Shown: piece by piece, positions 47,501-56,249 of the stretch | Position numbering within the stretch: position 1 is the stretch's first letter | Layout of the letters: the number at the start of each line of letters is the position of its first letter | Assembly: GCF_015714725.1 (NCBI RefSeq) | Contig: NZ_WBKM01000005.1 | Coordinates: forward strand, 1 to 64,000 | Direction of reading: 5' to 3' | Length of the DNA stretch: 64,000 nucleotides | Source: Nostoc sp. WHI | GTDB lineage: Bacteria > Cyanobacteriota > Cyanobacteriia > Cyanobacteriales > Nostocaceae | Program-made: the position numbers and the translations under genes | Notes under the pieces: generated by a model | The model's database searches: none | Seen by the model: the letters and a program-made list of their open reading frames with translations, nothing else | Told to the model about the DNA's origin: nothing

Positions 47501-48817
47501 CAAAGTTTAATTGCTTATGTAACGGGAATCAACAATGATTTGTCTACACTTCGGCAAGGCTCAGTGACCACCCAATTGAAAAATCATCTTAAATCCCGTC
47601 TACCCGATTATATGTTACCCGCTCAAATCATCATATTGGATGAGTTGCCTTTAACTCCTAATGGTAAAGTTGACCGGAAAGCTTTACCTGTTCCAAATGA
47701 TGTAATTGAGGGCTTATATGAAGCCCCGCGTAACGAAGTTGAACAACAACTAGCGCTAGTTTGGTCTGCTGTACTCGAACGTCAAGAGATTGGGATTCAT
47801 GATAACTTTTTCGACTTGGGCGGTCATTCTTTATTAGCAATCAAACTGCTCAATAATATTCAACAAGTGTTTGATCAACAACTTTCTTTAAGTAGTTTAT
47901 TTCAGAATCCTACTATTGCTCAACTAGCAGAAAAACTTTATAATATTGAGGTTCAACAGTCAAATACCGATTTACTTTCACTCCAACCTCAAGGAGATGC
48001 AACCCCTCTATTTTTTCTTCCTGGCGCAAACGGATACGGCTTCTATTTTCGAGATTTGGCAATCAATTTAGGAACTAAGCGGCCAGTATATGGACTTGAA
48101 ACTCCAGGACGAGACGGCTTTAGCGCCCTCCCTGAATCAGTAGCAGCCCATGCAAGTCAACTGATTGATTTATTACGTCAACAGCAAGCCCAAAGTCCAT
48201 ACATATTAGCAGGATACTCTTCAGGTTGTGCCGTTGCTTTTGAAATGGCTTCCCAACTCGAACAGCAAGGTGAAACGGTGAGTTTATTAGCTATCTTAGA
48301 CGCTGGACTAGTTTCTTATCCTGAGTATTTTACTGATAGAGCAGAGCTTGATTGGATTTGGCAATTGATTCGACGAATTGAAGTCTTAAAGAAAGTTTCT
48401 TTAGGACTGCAATACGACGATTTAGCGGCTCAACCAAATGACCAATCTAGGTGGGATTTAGCAGCAGACTATCTATACCGAAATAATGTTTTACCGGAAC
48501 ACTCCACCCTTTCTTTACTCAAAACCAATATGAAAGTGATGAAAGTGTTAACGCTCAATTACGCGAATTATCAGCCGACTCATCCAATTTCTGCCCCCAT
48601 TGCTTTATTCCGCGCTCAAGAAGTTCAGGAGATTATTTTGCAAGAACTCCAAGCTTTTTCTGATTACGATCTGCCAGATTGGGGATGGCAAGCTTATACT
48701 CAAAAGTTTGCCAAGGTGATTTCTGTACCTGGAAACCACGGTCAAATGCTTTATGAACCAAATGTCAAACTATTAGCCACACAATTACAAGCTTTGATGG
48801 TAGATGGAGCAGAGTAG
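44600..48817 (+). CDS. apnD: Anabaenopeptin synthetase ApnD/AptD: TubC docking-C-A(Phe)-PCP-TE
   Basis: A 1405-aa terminal NRPS. Residues 1-60 are a TubC-like docking domain, then C (HHIISDGWS near 210), A (YTSGSTGRPKG near 690; NAYGPTE), NGKVDRK near 1020, PCP (near 1073) and TE (GYSSG near 1207; C-terminal His in VPGNHGQM). Pocket D-A-W-T-V-A-A-V-C is the classic Phe code, agreeing with Phe as the last residue of many anabaenopeptins. The TE should close the ring onto the D-Lys side chain. The A domain is nearly identical to module 4 of ApnC outside the pocket, so the two share a recent origin. No exporter gene follows, unlike the reference apn/apt clusters. Confidence 0.92.
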   Translation: MTKNEQLISLMLRLQNIGCRIWAEDDKLRIRTSKNALTTELKQEIQTNKADILAFLNSARAISVMAEEIPSLPGDVPKPLSFAQQRLWLLAQLQGPSASYNMPIALQLDGNLNIDALHSSFAYLLNRHDSLRMYFPTVAGHPQVALQNLDNIEVLTIQDWRNFDEHPQFPTVQRFIDAHVQEPFDLNTGPLFKAKLLQLSDCKYVLLINMHHIISDGWSMGVFVRELRQVYTTFAQGQTPNLLPLPIQYSDYANWQRNWLQGEVLETQINYWKNQLKDAAPLLELPTEYPRPALQTYRGDRDRYSLPSDLTLAIKTLSQQQGVSLFMTLLATFSILLSRYSRQEDLCIGSPIANRTHSHTEGLIGFFVNTLILRNRIKPEQSFIEFLQQTCQICLDAYSHQDIPFEYLVEQLQPERSMSYNPLFQVMLALENNESPDLSLPGLEIEWLPLNYPFAKFDLALLVIESDNQLNLTWEYATDLFEKITIQRMAAQFEVLLKGIVACPQQPINTLPLMTAPELLQLQRWNQTQSDYPNDKTLVEIFEQQVAKNSHNLALVFESQSLTYQQLNQKANQLAHYLIQNHQIKPDTLIGICVERSLEMIIGVLGILKAGAAYVPIDSNYPKERIGFMLEDSGTLLLLTQSFLLDQLPLANLKKTCQIICLDQENFSEALTDNPSPQSTPNDLAYVIYTSGSTGRPKGVMIEHRGLVNLALAINKTLQILPQSRLLQFASFSFDASIWEMATALTAGACLYLAKKETLLPSQVLVNFLANHKISHITLPPSVLSLLPKAALSDCQTIVVAGEACPTELVTQWARGRSFFNAYGPTESTVCVSIALCYPNGKKPPIGQPLSNIRIYILDAHNQPLPPGIPGELCIAGVGLARGYLNHPDLTAEKFINIDLFGKIERIYKTGDLARWRFDGNLEYLGRIDDQIKLRGFRIELGEIESILLQHPSVKEAIVTLYKTESNQSLIAYVTGINNDLSTLRQGSVTTQLKNHLKSRLPDYMLPAQIIILDELPLTPNGKVDRKALPVPNDVIEGLYEAPRNEVEQQLALVWSAVLERQEIGIHDNFFDLGGHSLLAIKLLNNIQQVFDQQLSLSSLFQNPTIAQLAEKLYNIEVQQSNTDLLSLQPQGDATPLFFLPGANGYGFYFRDLAINLGTKRPVYGLETPGRDGFSALPESVAAHASQLIDLLRQQQAQSPYILAGYSSGCAVAFEMASQLEQQGETVSLLAILDAGLVSYPEYFTDRAELDWIWQLIRRIEVLKKVSLGLQYDDLAAQPNDQSRWDLAADYLYRNNVLPEHSTLSLLKTNMKVMKVLTLNYANYQPTHPISAPIALFRAQEVQEIILQELQAFSDYDLPDWGWQAYTQKFAKVISVPGNHGQMLYEPNVKLLATQLQALMVDGAE

Positions 48818-48896
48818 AGTATTTTGACTTTTTCTTTATCTCACCCTAAAATAATTTTACCATTAAAGACTATTCATACTTTTAAAAATCAAGGTT

Positions 48897-50582
48897 ATGC
48901 TAACTAAACAGCAAAGACAACTAATTACTTACGAAGCTATTTCAATTTACGAACGAACCTATCAATTACCCGTCCTCAAAAATAACGGTGTAAAAACAGT
49001 TCAGAAAAAAATTAGAGAACGTCAAAAATTAATTAAAGAAGGTATTCGATATCACCCTCAGCTTGGTGGGATAATTAAGCGAAAAGAAGAAATTAGCCAG
49101 GGAGAAATTTTTGATGAAATCCAATTATTTATTAAGGACTACAGTCATCTTATTGATTTCCTAGAAAATTATCAGGATAGTTATCATAATTTTTTGTTGA
49201 ACCTTACTGATGAATTGAAGAAGTTATTCAAACAAAAATATTTGGAAATAAAAAGTTTAGAAGATGAAAGAATAAAATTAGAGCTAAAAAATCATACAAA
49301 TCCGAAAATACTTGATGAGCTAAGATGGGAGAAGCAAGAAAACTTTAAAGCAGTTTTACTGTTGAGCAATGCTTATTTTTTAATGTTAGAAAAAATAAGA
49401 TCCCTTGGTGAAGGAATTAAAAACCTTGCGGAAGATACCAAAACTCAAAAAGAAATTATTCAGCGAATAGTTAAAGATTTAGAAGTATATCAAGAGATTT
49501 ACGAATATCAAAAAAAAGCCTATAAAATTCGTCAAGAGATAGCAAAAATTGCCCAGACTGCAATCAATTTTGAAAATTCTTTACAAGATTATTTTAGTCC
49601 CTTTCAATCTTTAATAGATGAAGTCGTAAAAGTAGATGAATATTTTTACGCAACTGTTGGAGATATTAAAAATCTAGGGGATAACATTTTAAAGTATCAG
49701 TCAAATTTATTTAACCTGGAAGAAAACGAGGCAATTTCTGAAACTTTTCTCGATTTTATGGTGACAAGTTATGAGAAAAAAACCAGATTAAAAGATGCTT
49801 TTATTCAATCTCAATTATTAGATTGGCAAATCCATAATTTTGATTTGAGCGAAAATGGTGTCTTTCTAGACAAGGGTATTGATTTAATATCTAACTATAT
49901 ATCCAAGCAACTCACTGATCAAATAAAAGTGCTAGGCATAGCAGAAATAAGTTTTGTCCCTACAGCACCTCTATCTGCTGTTGAAGAAATAGGATTGATG
50001 AAATTGACTAATAATGTGACGTTGACAAAAGAATTTCCTAGCAATAAAAATATTGATTATACCCAATTACGGGATTTCCTCGAACAGCATAAGTGGAAAG
50101 AAGCTGACATTGAAACCACTAAATTAATGCTAAAAGTCATGATAAAGAGTTATTGGAATGAAGTCTATAAGGAAGATATTGATAACTTTTCTTGTCAAGA
50201 TATCCATACCATTGATCAACTTTGGGAACAATATAGTTATGGTTATTTCGGCTTTAGTATTCAGCAAACTATCTGGAGTGAAATGGGAGGTAAAGTAGAT
50301 TATGAAACAGAAAAGAGACTTGGCGATCGCCTTGGTTGGCGAAAAGAGGGAAAATGGTTAGAGTATGAGCAACTAACTTTTAAATTGTCACCCATGACAC
50401 CGATGGGACACTTACCAGCCAAATGGTTACACTATGACCAACAGAGCTTTGATTTATCCCCAAAATCATCTACAGAACACCTTTCAATGGGAGCTTGGCG
50501 GGTAAAGTCTTGGTTAGTTTGGCAGATGCACTTATTCTTTTCTCGTGTCAAAAGTTGCAAACTAAACTTTCCTCTGACTTAA
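48897..50582 (+). CDS. Coiled-coil protein with C-terminal GUN4 domain
   Basis: A 561-aa protein. Residues about 60-260 are Lys/Glu-rich and predicted coiled coil. Residues about 380-540 match the GUN4 fold (NIDYTQLRDFLEQHKWKEAD, DIHTIDQLWEQYSYGYFGFS, RLGWRKEGKWLEY). True GUN4 binds Mg-protoporphyrin and stimulates Mg-chelatase. Cyanobacteria also carry many GUN4 modules fused to kinases, peptidases or helical domains, of unclear role, and this looks like one of those. It starts 79 bp after apnD on the same strand and may be read through from it, but nothing ties it to peptide synthesis. The C-terminal tail (SWLVWQMHLFFSRV) is slightly hydrophobic. Confidence 0.8.
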   Translation: MLTKQQRQLITYEAISIYERTYQLPVLKNNGVKTVQKKIRERQKLIKEGIRYHPQLGGIIKRKEEISQGEIFDEIQLFIKDYSHLIDFLENYQDSYHNFLLNLTDELKKLFKQKYLEIKSLEDERIKLELKNHTNPKILDELRWEKQENFKAVLLLSNAYFLMLEKIRSLGEGIKNLAEDTKTQKEIIQRIVKDLEVYQEIYEYQKKAYKIRQEIAKIAQTAINFENSLQDYFSPFQSLIDEVVKVDEYFYATVGDIKNLGDNILKYQSNLFNLEENEAISETFLDFMVTSYEKKTRLKDAFIQSQLLDWQIHNFDLSENGVFLDKGIDLISNYISKQLTDQIKVLGIAEISFVPTAPLSAVEEIGLMKLTNNVTLTKEFPSNKNIDYTQLRDFLEQHKWKEADIETTKLMLKVMIKSYWNEVYKEDIDNFSCQDIHTIDQLWEQYSYGYFGFSIQQTIWSEMGGKVDYETEKRLGDRLGWRKEGKWLEYEQLTFKLSPMTPMGHLPAKWLHYDQQSFDLSPKSSTEHLSMGAWRVKSWLVWQMHLFFSRVKSCKLNFPLT

Positions 50583-50630
50583 TCGTACATTTGTTAAAAA
50601 TTAGAGCTAAACCTAACTTTGAAGAGAAAC

Positions 50631-51065
50631 ATGAGTAATAGTAAGCATTCTGATATAGAAATAGAAATTTTACTTTTGGGAAAATGGCGTTTTGATACGG
50701 ATTCGGAAAAAATCACTATTGAATTTAGAGATGATATGACTTATGAGCAAACCAGGATTCAAACACTTCTTTTCTCTAAACCTAAAGAACTTGTAACAGG
50801 TAATAAATTTACTGGCGTATGGTACATAAGTCAAAAGAAATTGTATTTAAATCTTAGAGCTATGCCAAAATCATTTTTTAATTTAAGGATACCACTAGTT
50901 TTTAAGATTTCTCTTGCAGATATGATAGCTACTTTTGGTTCTGTGTTTATAACAGAAAACTATGAAGTTACTAGAATTAATAGTTCAAAATTTCTCATAA
51001 AGGACAAGGAACAATCAATTATTGGGACAAAAATAAATAATACTAGGAAGTACCAAAGCTTTTAA
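50631..51065 (+). CDS. Hypothetical protein, small beta-rich
   Basis: A 144-aa protein from ATG 50631; the in-frame TTG at 50619 is less likely. Not recognised. It is rich in alternating beta-strand patterns (LLLGKWRFDTDSEKITIEF, then GVWYISQKKLYLNLRA), reminiscent of small lipocalin-like or META-type barrels that begin with a 'G-x-W' strand. No signal peptide is visible. It follows the GUN4 gene by 48 bp and converges on the guanidine-import operon. AT-rich codon use matches the GUN4 gene rather than the NRPS genes. Confidence 0.55.
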   Translation: MSNSKHSDIEIEILLLGKWRFDTDSEKITIEFRDDMTYEQTRIQTLLFSKPKELVTGNKFTGVWYISQKKLYLNLRAMPKSFFNLRIPLVFKISLADMIATFGSVFITENYEVTRINSSKFLIKDKEQSIIGTKINNTRKYQSF

Positions 51066-51142
51066 AATCACTCTGGTATCAAGTTTCTCGCACTTCATAA
51101 TCTAGCAAGGTTTTTGGCTTTTTCTAACCGTTGAATTTACGT

Positions 51143-51940
51143 TTAATTAGATAAAGATAACGGCTCTGGGCTGTCAGTTAACTGCTCTCCATCATTACGT
51201 AATAGACTCATCACTTGATCTTTGTATTTCTGAAATATGGGACAACGCTTGACTTGGGGATCAGATTTGTTTAGCAATTGGATTTGCAATTCTTGCTTAA
51301 TTGTGCCTGGTCGGGCGCTTAATACGTAGATGCGTTGAGATAGAAAAATTGCTTCTTCAACATCGTGAGTAATCATCAAAATTGTAGTGTTTGTGCTACG
51401 CCAAATTTCTAAAAGAAATTGCTGCATTACTTCTTTTGTCTGCACATCCAATGCACCAAAGGGTTCATCCATGAGTAAAATTTTGGGTCTTGATGCTAAA
51501 GCACGAGCGATCGCTACTCGTTGCTTCATTCCACCAGAAAGTTCCTGTGGTAGCGCTTTCGCAAATTCCGACAATCCCACTATTTCTAAATAATAAGCGG
51601 CTTGTTGTCTTCTTAGTACTTGAGACACACCTTGCAACTTTAAGCCAAATGCAACATTTTCCATGACACTCATCCAGGGATAAAGAGTGTAGCTTTGAAA
51701 TACCATCCCGCGATCGCACCCTGGCCCTGTAACACGTACCCCATCAACCAAGATATTCCCCCCCGTCGGAGTATCTAACCCCGCAATTAACCGCAGCAAA
51801 GTTGATTTACCACAACCACTTGCTCCCACTGCACAGATAAACTCGCCCTCTTCTACATACAAATTGATATTTTTTAATGCAGTCAACAAACCGCGTTTAG
51901 TTTGAAATTGTTTGTGGAGTTGATTAACTTCTAAATGCAT
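51143..51940 (-). CDS. ABC transporter ATPase of putative guanidine importer
   Basis: A 265-aa NitT/TauT-family ATPase: Walker A GASGCGKST (near residue 40), signature LSGGMKQRVAIARAL, Walker B ILLMDEPFGALD and H-loop MITHDVEEA. It is the last gene of the riboswitch-led operon, 39 bp after the permease gene. By sequence alone it would be called a nitrate, sulfonate or taurine transporter. The operon matches Synechocystis sll1077-sll1082, where the transporter serves guanidine uptake, so guanidine is the likely substrate (from gene order). Confidence 0.85.
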   Translation of the reverse strand: MHLEVNQLHKQFQTKRGLLTALKNINLYVEEGEFICAVGASGCGKSTLLRLIAGLDTPTGGNILVDGVRVTGPGCDRGMVFQSYTLYPWMSVMENVAFGLKLQGVSQVLRRQQAAYYLEIVGLSEFAKALPQELSGGMKQRVAIARALASRPKILLMDEPFGALDVQTKEVMQQFLLEIWRSTNTTILMITHDVEEAIFLSQRIYVLSARPGTIKQELQIQLLNKSDPQVKRCPIFQKYKDQVMSLLRNDGEQLTDSPEPLSLSN

Positions 51941-51979
51941 AAAGAGCCAATTTTAGATATGAATTATTTTTTTGATCCT

Positions 51980-52816
51980 CTAATCTTTAGCCCATTTACA
52001 AGATACACGCAGTAACAACCGAAACAACAGGTCAATTGCTAAACCAATCAAGCCAATTACAATCAACCCGGCAAAAATTTCATCTGTTTTAAGGTATCTT
52101 TGGGCAACACTAATCCTCCGACCTAAACCTTCTGTCGCCGCTACTAATTCCGAAACAATCACTAAGTTCCAAGATGCTGCCATGTTAACCCGACAAGCAT
52201 CAATAATATTAGGCAGAATAAATGGGAAAATAACTTGCAATAAAACTTGTTTTCTTTGACCTCCTAAAGTATAAGTAGTTTCTAATAAATGCTGAGGAAC
52301 AAATTTAACTGCATCCATCACCATTAAAGTATTAAAAAATAGTGTGCCGATAAAAATCAGCATAATTTTGGGAATTTCTCCCAGTCCCAGATATAAAATT
52401 AGTAAGGGAATAAAAGCTGGGGCTGGCATATAGCGCACAATCCCAATAATCGGTTCTAGCAATGCCCGGATACTGGCAAAAGCCCCCATTAAAGTACCTA
52501 AAGGAATAGAAACAATTGCCGCTAATGAAAAACCAGCTAGAACCCGAAACAAGCTAAAAGCAATATCTTTTTGTAAATCCCCGCTTGCTAAAAGTCTTTG
52601 AAATGCATTCCATACTTGACTGGGAGTAGGAAGAAATAAAGACGGAATTAATCCAGTATTAGAAATAACCCACCACAGAAGCATAGGGATAGTGATGGAC
52701 AAGAACATTAAAGTCCAAGCTAAATTTTTAGGTATCTCCTCAGCAATGCGCCAAAAAATAGTTTGTGGTAACATTTTCTGAGAATGCTTCTGCAAATCGT
52801 CAGCAGATTGATTCAT
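51980..52816 (-). CDS. ABC transporter permease of putative guanidine importer
   Basis: A 278-aa BPD-type inner-membrane permease (SsuC/TauC family) with about six hydrophobic segments. The EAA-like coupling loop (TLGGQRKQVLLQVIFPFILPNI) contacts the ATPase. Its start overlaps the stop of the binding-protein gene by 4 bp (ATGA), showing translational coupling. Substrate assignment follows the operon, not the protein itself. Confidence 0.85.
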   Translation of the reverse strand: MNQSADDLQKHSQKMLPQTIFWRIAEEIPKNLAWTLMFLSITIPMLLWWVISNTGLIPSLFLPTPSQVWNAFQRLLASGDLQKDIAFSLFRVLAGFSLAAIVSIPLGTLMGAFASIRALLEPIIGIVRYMPAPAFIPLLILYLGLGEIPKIMLIFIGTLFFNTLMVMDAVKFVPQHLLETTYTLGGQRKQVLLQVIFPFILPNIIDACRVNMAASWNLVIVSELVAATEGLGRRISVAQRYLKTDEIFAGLIVIGLIGLAIDLLFRLLLRVSCKWAKD

Positions 52817-53850
52817 GATTTTTGCTTTGCAGCGTAGGCTTTGACGAAGCGATCGTCAAACATTTGGTTAAGATTAGGTGCTTGTTTTGTCAAACCAGCT
52901 TCAATAAGAAATTTACTAATTTTATCAGCAGCGAAACTCATGGATTTCATATCTTTACCAGCACTAAAAGCTTGCAAATTCTCTTCTATTGAAAAGATTT
53001 TAGTGCCTGCGTCGTATGCCTTATATTCTGAAACTGACACCCCGGCGCGTCTCGCCATAATTTCGTAAGCTTTATCTGGGTTAGCTTTGATAAAATCTAA
53101 AGTAGCAAACCAAGTATTTACCAAAGCTTGTACATCTTGCGGACGTTCATTAATGAGTTTGCGGCTGACAACTAAATGGTCAGGAATCGCACCAGGAAAG
53201 TCTTTAGAACTAAATAATTCTTTGCTGCCAGAACGTAAAAAAGCCTTGGTAGTGAAAGGTGCAAAAACTCCGACTGCATCAACTTGTCCGGCAACAAAAG
53301 CTGCTGCTGCTGCACCTGTTTCTATTGGCTGAAACTGAATATCAGCTTGAGTTAAACCTGCTTTTTGCAAACCTAACAATAACAGAAAATGATCAACTGT
53401 TCCTTCTTCAGCAGCTACTTTTTTACCTTTGAGATCAGCAATGCTATTAATTCCTTCTCGGACAATAATTTTGTCGTTACCTATGGAATTATCGTTTACT
53501 AAAACAATTACTTGATCTGAACCTGCTGCTACTGAGCTAATGGTATCGTTCAAGGTTTGGGTATTGGCATTGAGTTGACCTGCTCGTAAGGCATTGATAG
53601 AGTCTAAATAGCCGTCAAACCACTTTAAATCTACATTAACTTTGTTCGTCTGAAATAACTTTTGTTCTTGAGAAACTTGCCAAGGGAACCAACCTGGCCA
53701 AGCACTAAAACCAACAGAAATTGGTGCAGTGTTGGCTGAAATATTAGAATTTTGCGGTGTAGAACTCTGCTGGTTGGGAGTACAACTGATGGCGAAAACA
53801 AGAGTCAGTAAAAAGACTGTTAATAGAGATGATACTTTGCGAATATTCAT
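52813..53850 (-). CDS. Periplasmic substrate-binding lipoprotein of putative guanidine importer
   Basis: A 345-aa NMT1/SsuA-like binding protein. It has a lipoprotein signal peptide with probable lipidation at Cys23 (LVFAISC), then a Thr/Asn/Gln-rich linker and the periplasmic binding fold (SVGFSAWPGWFPWQVSQEQKLF; IADLKGKKVAAEEGTVDHFLLL). It is homologous by position to Sll1080, reported as the guanidine-binding component. It lies 92 bp after the HypB-like gene, so it may also have its own promoter. Confidence 0.85.
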   Translation of the reverse strand: MNIRKVSSLLTVFLLTLVFAISCTPNQQSSTPQNSNISANTAPISVGFSAWPGWFPWQVSQEQKLFQTNKVNVDLKWFDGYLDSINALRAGQLNANTQTLNDTISSVAAGSDQVIVLVNDNSIGNDKIIVREGINSIADLKGKKVAAEEGTVDHFLLLLGLQKAGLTQADIQFQPIETGAAAAAFVAGQVDAVGVFAPFTTKAFLRSGSKELFSSKDFPGAIPDHLVVSRKLINERPQDVQALVNTWFATLDFIKANPDKAYEIMARRAGVSVSEYKAYDAGTKIFSIEENLQAFSAGKDMKSMSFAADKISKFLIEAGLTKQAPNLNQMFDDRFVKAYAAKQKS

Positions 53851-53942
53851 TACATTTAACTCTGACTCACGCTTCGTTATTGTGAAACAAGATTAATAAT
53901 TGCTGCTGTAGATGTAGAATTTTAATGTTGTTGGAAAACTTG

Positions 53943-54626
53943 CTATGTCTCTTGACTCGCCTTTGCGCGTCTACGCACCCAATTAAACCAAACTTCTAAT
54001 CCCTCACCTGTTTTAGTAGAAACAGCAATAATCTCAACATTGGGATTCATTTGACGGATGTTTGCTTCAATGCGGCTAATATCAATATCTAGATAGGGAG
54101 CCAAATCTATTTTTGTAATCAGCAAACAATCTGCTTCTTGAAACATAATCGGGTACTTCAGTGGTTTATCTTCACCTTCAGTAATACTTAACAAAGCAAC
54201 TTTGGCGTGTTCTCCCACTTCAAATTCAGCCGGACAAACTAAATTACCAACATTTTCCACCAGTACTAAATCAAAGTCGGAAGGATTATATTCGTGTTCC
54301 AATTGATGAATGCCACCTGCTACCATTTTGGAATCCAAATGACAGGAACGACCTGTATTAATTGCAATTACAGGAACACCATATTTCCGCAGGCGCTCTG
54401 CATCTAAATCTGTTGTCATATCTCCTTCAATGACAGCGATTTTTAATTCATTACTTAAAGCTACAAGGGTGCGTTCTAATAGTGCTGTTTTCCCAGCACC
54501 GGGACTACTCATAATGTTAAAACAAATAATTCCCCATTGATCAAAATGTGCTCGGTTGTGGTCAGCACCTTGTTGATTAACATGGAGTAAGTTAATTCCT
54601 AATACCGCGTCAAATGTTTGATGCAT
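53943..54626 (-). CDS. ghaB: HypB-like Ni-inserting GTPase, guanidine hydrolase maturation (GhaB type)
   Basis: The ATG at 54626 ([10 protein letters not shown]) is chosen over an upstream in-frame TTG at 54647; it overlaps the end of the HypA-like gene by 17 bp. The 227-aa product has Walker [10 protein letters not shown] (near residue 40), the HypB signature [10 protein letters not shown] (metal-binding Cys/His), [16 protein letters not shown] (switch and metal region) and the [10 protein letters not shown] guanine motif. HypB normally loads nickel into hydrogenase. Placement between a nickel-dependent ureohydrolase-family gene and an importer marks this as the paralogue dedicated to the guanidine hydrolase. 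It lacks the His-rich N-terminus of some HypB proteins. Confidence 0.88.
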   Translation of the reverse strand: MHQTFDAVLGINLLHVNQQGADHNRAHFDQWGIICFNIMSSPGAGKTALLERTLVALSNELKIAVIEGDMTTDLDAERLRKYGVPVIAINTGRSCHLDSKMVAGGIHQLEHEYNPSDFDLVLVENVGNLVCPAEFEVGEHAKVALLSITEGEDKPLKYPIMFQEADCLLITKIDLAPYLDIDISRIEANIRQMNPNVEIIAVSTKTGEGLEVWFNWVRRRAKASQET

Positions 54627-54972
54627 AAGCGTACTCAATCCGATCAATTTTCAACTCTCTACCTGAGCGAATATCCTCCATTGGAGAATTACACTCAGGA
54701 CAGCTATACTGTAAACCAATTTGCGGGAAATATTCTTGTTGACAGCGATCGCAAAAAGCAATGAGTGGTGTTTCTTGAATATTCAGTTTGACTTTTTCTA
54801 AAAAGGTATTGCGCGTTTGCACTTCAAAGGCAAATTGCAAACTTGCAGGTTCAACACAAGTAAACTTACCGACAATTAAGTGAACTTGAGAAATTTCTGG
54901 GCGTTCAGGTTGGGATTCCCACCAATCTTTTACGCTTAAAATTAGTGCCTTTGTCATGTCAGTTTCATGCAA
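54610..54972 (-). CDS. ghaA: HypA-like nickel chaperone, guanidine hydrolase maturation (GhaA type)
   Basis: A 120-aa HypA-family protein. It keeps the N-terminal Met-His-Glu nickel site (MHETDM) and the zinc ribbon of two CxxC pairs (Cys74/77 and Cys91/94). It starts 3 bp after the guanidine hydrolase stop and overlaps the HypB-like gene, so all three are translationally linked. HypA delivers Ni(II) to HypB. Here the client is most likely the upstream Ni-dependent hydrolase, since no hydrogenase genes are present. Confidence 0.9.
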   Translation of the reverse strand: MHETDMTKALILSVKDWWESQPERPEISQVHLIVGKFTCVEPASLQFAFEVQTRNTFLEKVKLNIQETPLIAFCDRCQQEYFPQIGLQYSCPECNSPMEDIRSGRELKIDRIEYAYASNI

Positions 54973-54975
54973 AAT

Positions 54976-56169
54976 TTACCTCCATTCCTCAATTAATTCT
55001 GGTTCGGCTGCGGGATGAATATATGCAGCTTTTTCTTTACGCGGTAATTGACCGGATACAACTAAGTGCGCCATCGTATCGCAAATTACCCGCGCTGCCA
55101 TTAATGATGTCATATCGCTAACATCATAAGGCGGTGAAACTTCCACAACTTCCAGTCCACAAACTGGCGCTTTTTGAACAATTTTACCCAACAAAGACAG
55201 CGCCTCACGCGGTAATAATCCACCGGGTTCAGGCCAGCCAGTTCCAGGGACAAATCCAGCATCAATGCAGTCAATATCGAAACTGATATAAACGCAATCT
55301 GTACCGTCTAATGCTCTTTCTAAAGCATAGTTGACAGCTGCGTCTATCCCCATCTCTGTAATGTCTGTTACTGTTAGGATATTCGTGGCTCTTTCTCGAC
55401 AAACTTTTACACCTTGACGCGGTACTTGCCAGCCACCAATTCCCAATTGCACTAGGTTTTTTGCTGGTGCATTTTTAATATTTGTCGCATGAAACCAAGG
55501 ACAAGTATGCATTCTTTCATCTAAGTCTGTTTCCTGGGTATCTACATGGCGATCAAAGTGTATAATCCCGACTTTTTTATCGCCTAAGTGCCGACAAATA
55601 CCACGAACTGTAGGAAAACCAATTGAATGATCACCTCCCATAATTATTGGAAATGCACCAGAACTAAAGATATGGGCAATGCCTTTGGAAATCTGGTCAA
55701 AGGATTTTTCATTATTAGCTGGAATGGTGAAAATATCACCTACATCACATAGAGTAATCTGCTCGCGTAAGTCTACACCCAATTCAAAGTTATAAGGTGT
55801 GTATAATGCAGAGATTCGGCGGATTCCTTGGGGGCCAAAACGTGTGCCTGGTCGATAAGTGGTTCCAGAATCGTGTGGTACGCCGACAACAGCAACATCA
55901 TATTCTCCAACTTTCCGCACATCTTCTAAGTATGGTGCTTTCAAGAAAGTATTAATTCCGGCAAAGTGGGGCAGTTCCCCGCGCGAAAAGGTAGGAATTG
56001 AGCGATCAATTATACTTTCGGCTGCTTCTAATCCAAATTCTAGCCCTTTAGAAACCTCCTGCTGCCAGCCTGTTAGCGGTAAATTGGCTTCTTTTTCTAG
56101 CGCCCGTCCCGCTTCCGTGGAAGGTGGTTGGAAATGAGAATTGGAATCAGTAGAAGATTGTTCAGTCAT
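54976..56169 (-). CDS. gdmH: Ni-dependent guanidine hydrolase (ureohydrolase/arginase fold)
   Basis: A 397-aa protein from ATG 56169; an in-frame TTG at 56205 is possible but less likely. Arginase-fold metal motifs are present: MGGDHS (near residue 178), HFDRHVDTQ (near 203, with Arg where most relatives have Ala) and SFDIDCIDAGFVPGTGWPEPGG (near 295; Trp where agmatinases usually have Thr). It looks like an agmatinase, but three things point to guanidine hydrolase (GdmH, Sll1077 type), which makes urea and ammonia: the guanidine-I riboswitch upstream, the HypA/HypB pair directly downstream, and the following importer. The N-terminal extension of about 60 residues also fits that subgroup. Confidence 0.9.
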   Translation of the reverse strand: MTEQSSTDSNSHFQPPSTEAGRALEKEANLPLTGWQQEVSKGLEFGLEAAESIIDRSIPTFSRGELPHFAGINTFLKAPYLEDVRKVGEYDVAVVGVPHDSGTTYRPGTRFGPQGIRRISALYTPYNFELGVDLREQITLCDVGDIFTIPANNEKSFDQISKGIAHIFSSGAFPIIMGGDHSIGFPTVRGICRHLGDKKVGIIHFDRHVDTQETDLDERMHTCPWFHATNIKNAPAKNLVQLGIGGWQVPRQGVKVCRERATNILTVTDITEMGIDAAVNYALERALDGTDCVYISFDIDCIDAGFVPGTGWPEPGGLLPREALSLLGKIVQKAPVCGLEVVEVSPPYDVSDMTSLMAARVICDTMAHLVVSGQLPRKEKAAYIHPAAEPELIEEWR

Positions 56170-56249
56170 GTTTCGGTAAATGAAATTTTCAGATTTGCAA
56201 CGCAAAACTATAGCCCAGGTTAGCCATAACAGTTAATGTTCTGCTATGT

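Noticed and set aside
48897-50582. GUN4 gene as chlorophyll-biosynthesis regulator
   Set aside because: The GUN4 domain sits at the end of a long coiled-coil protein, unlike the compact true Gun4; role left open.
51143-53850. Nitrate, sulfonate or taurine transporter
   Set aside because: The protein family allows it, but operon order and the guanidine riboswitch favour guanidine; kept only as an alternative.
53943-54972. HypA/HypB as hydrogenase maturation genes
   Set aside because: No hydrogenase structural or other hyp genes nearby; tight overlap with the guanidine hydrolase gene and riboswitch control point to the dedicated paralogues.
54976-56169. Agmatinase (speB) call
   Set aside because: The fold is right, but the metal-site neighbours (DRH, GWPEPGG), N-terminal extension, riboswitch and nickel chaperones indicate guanidine hydrolase.
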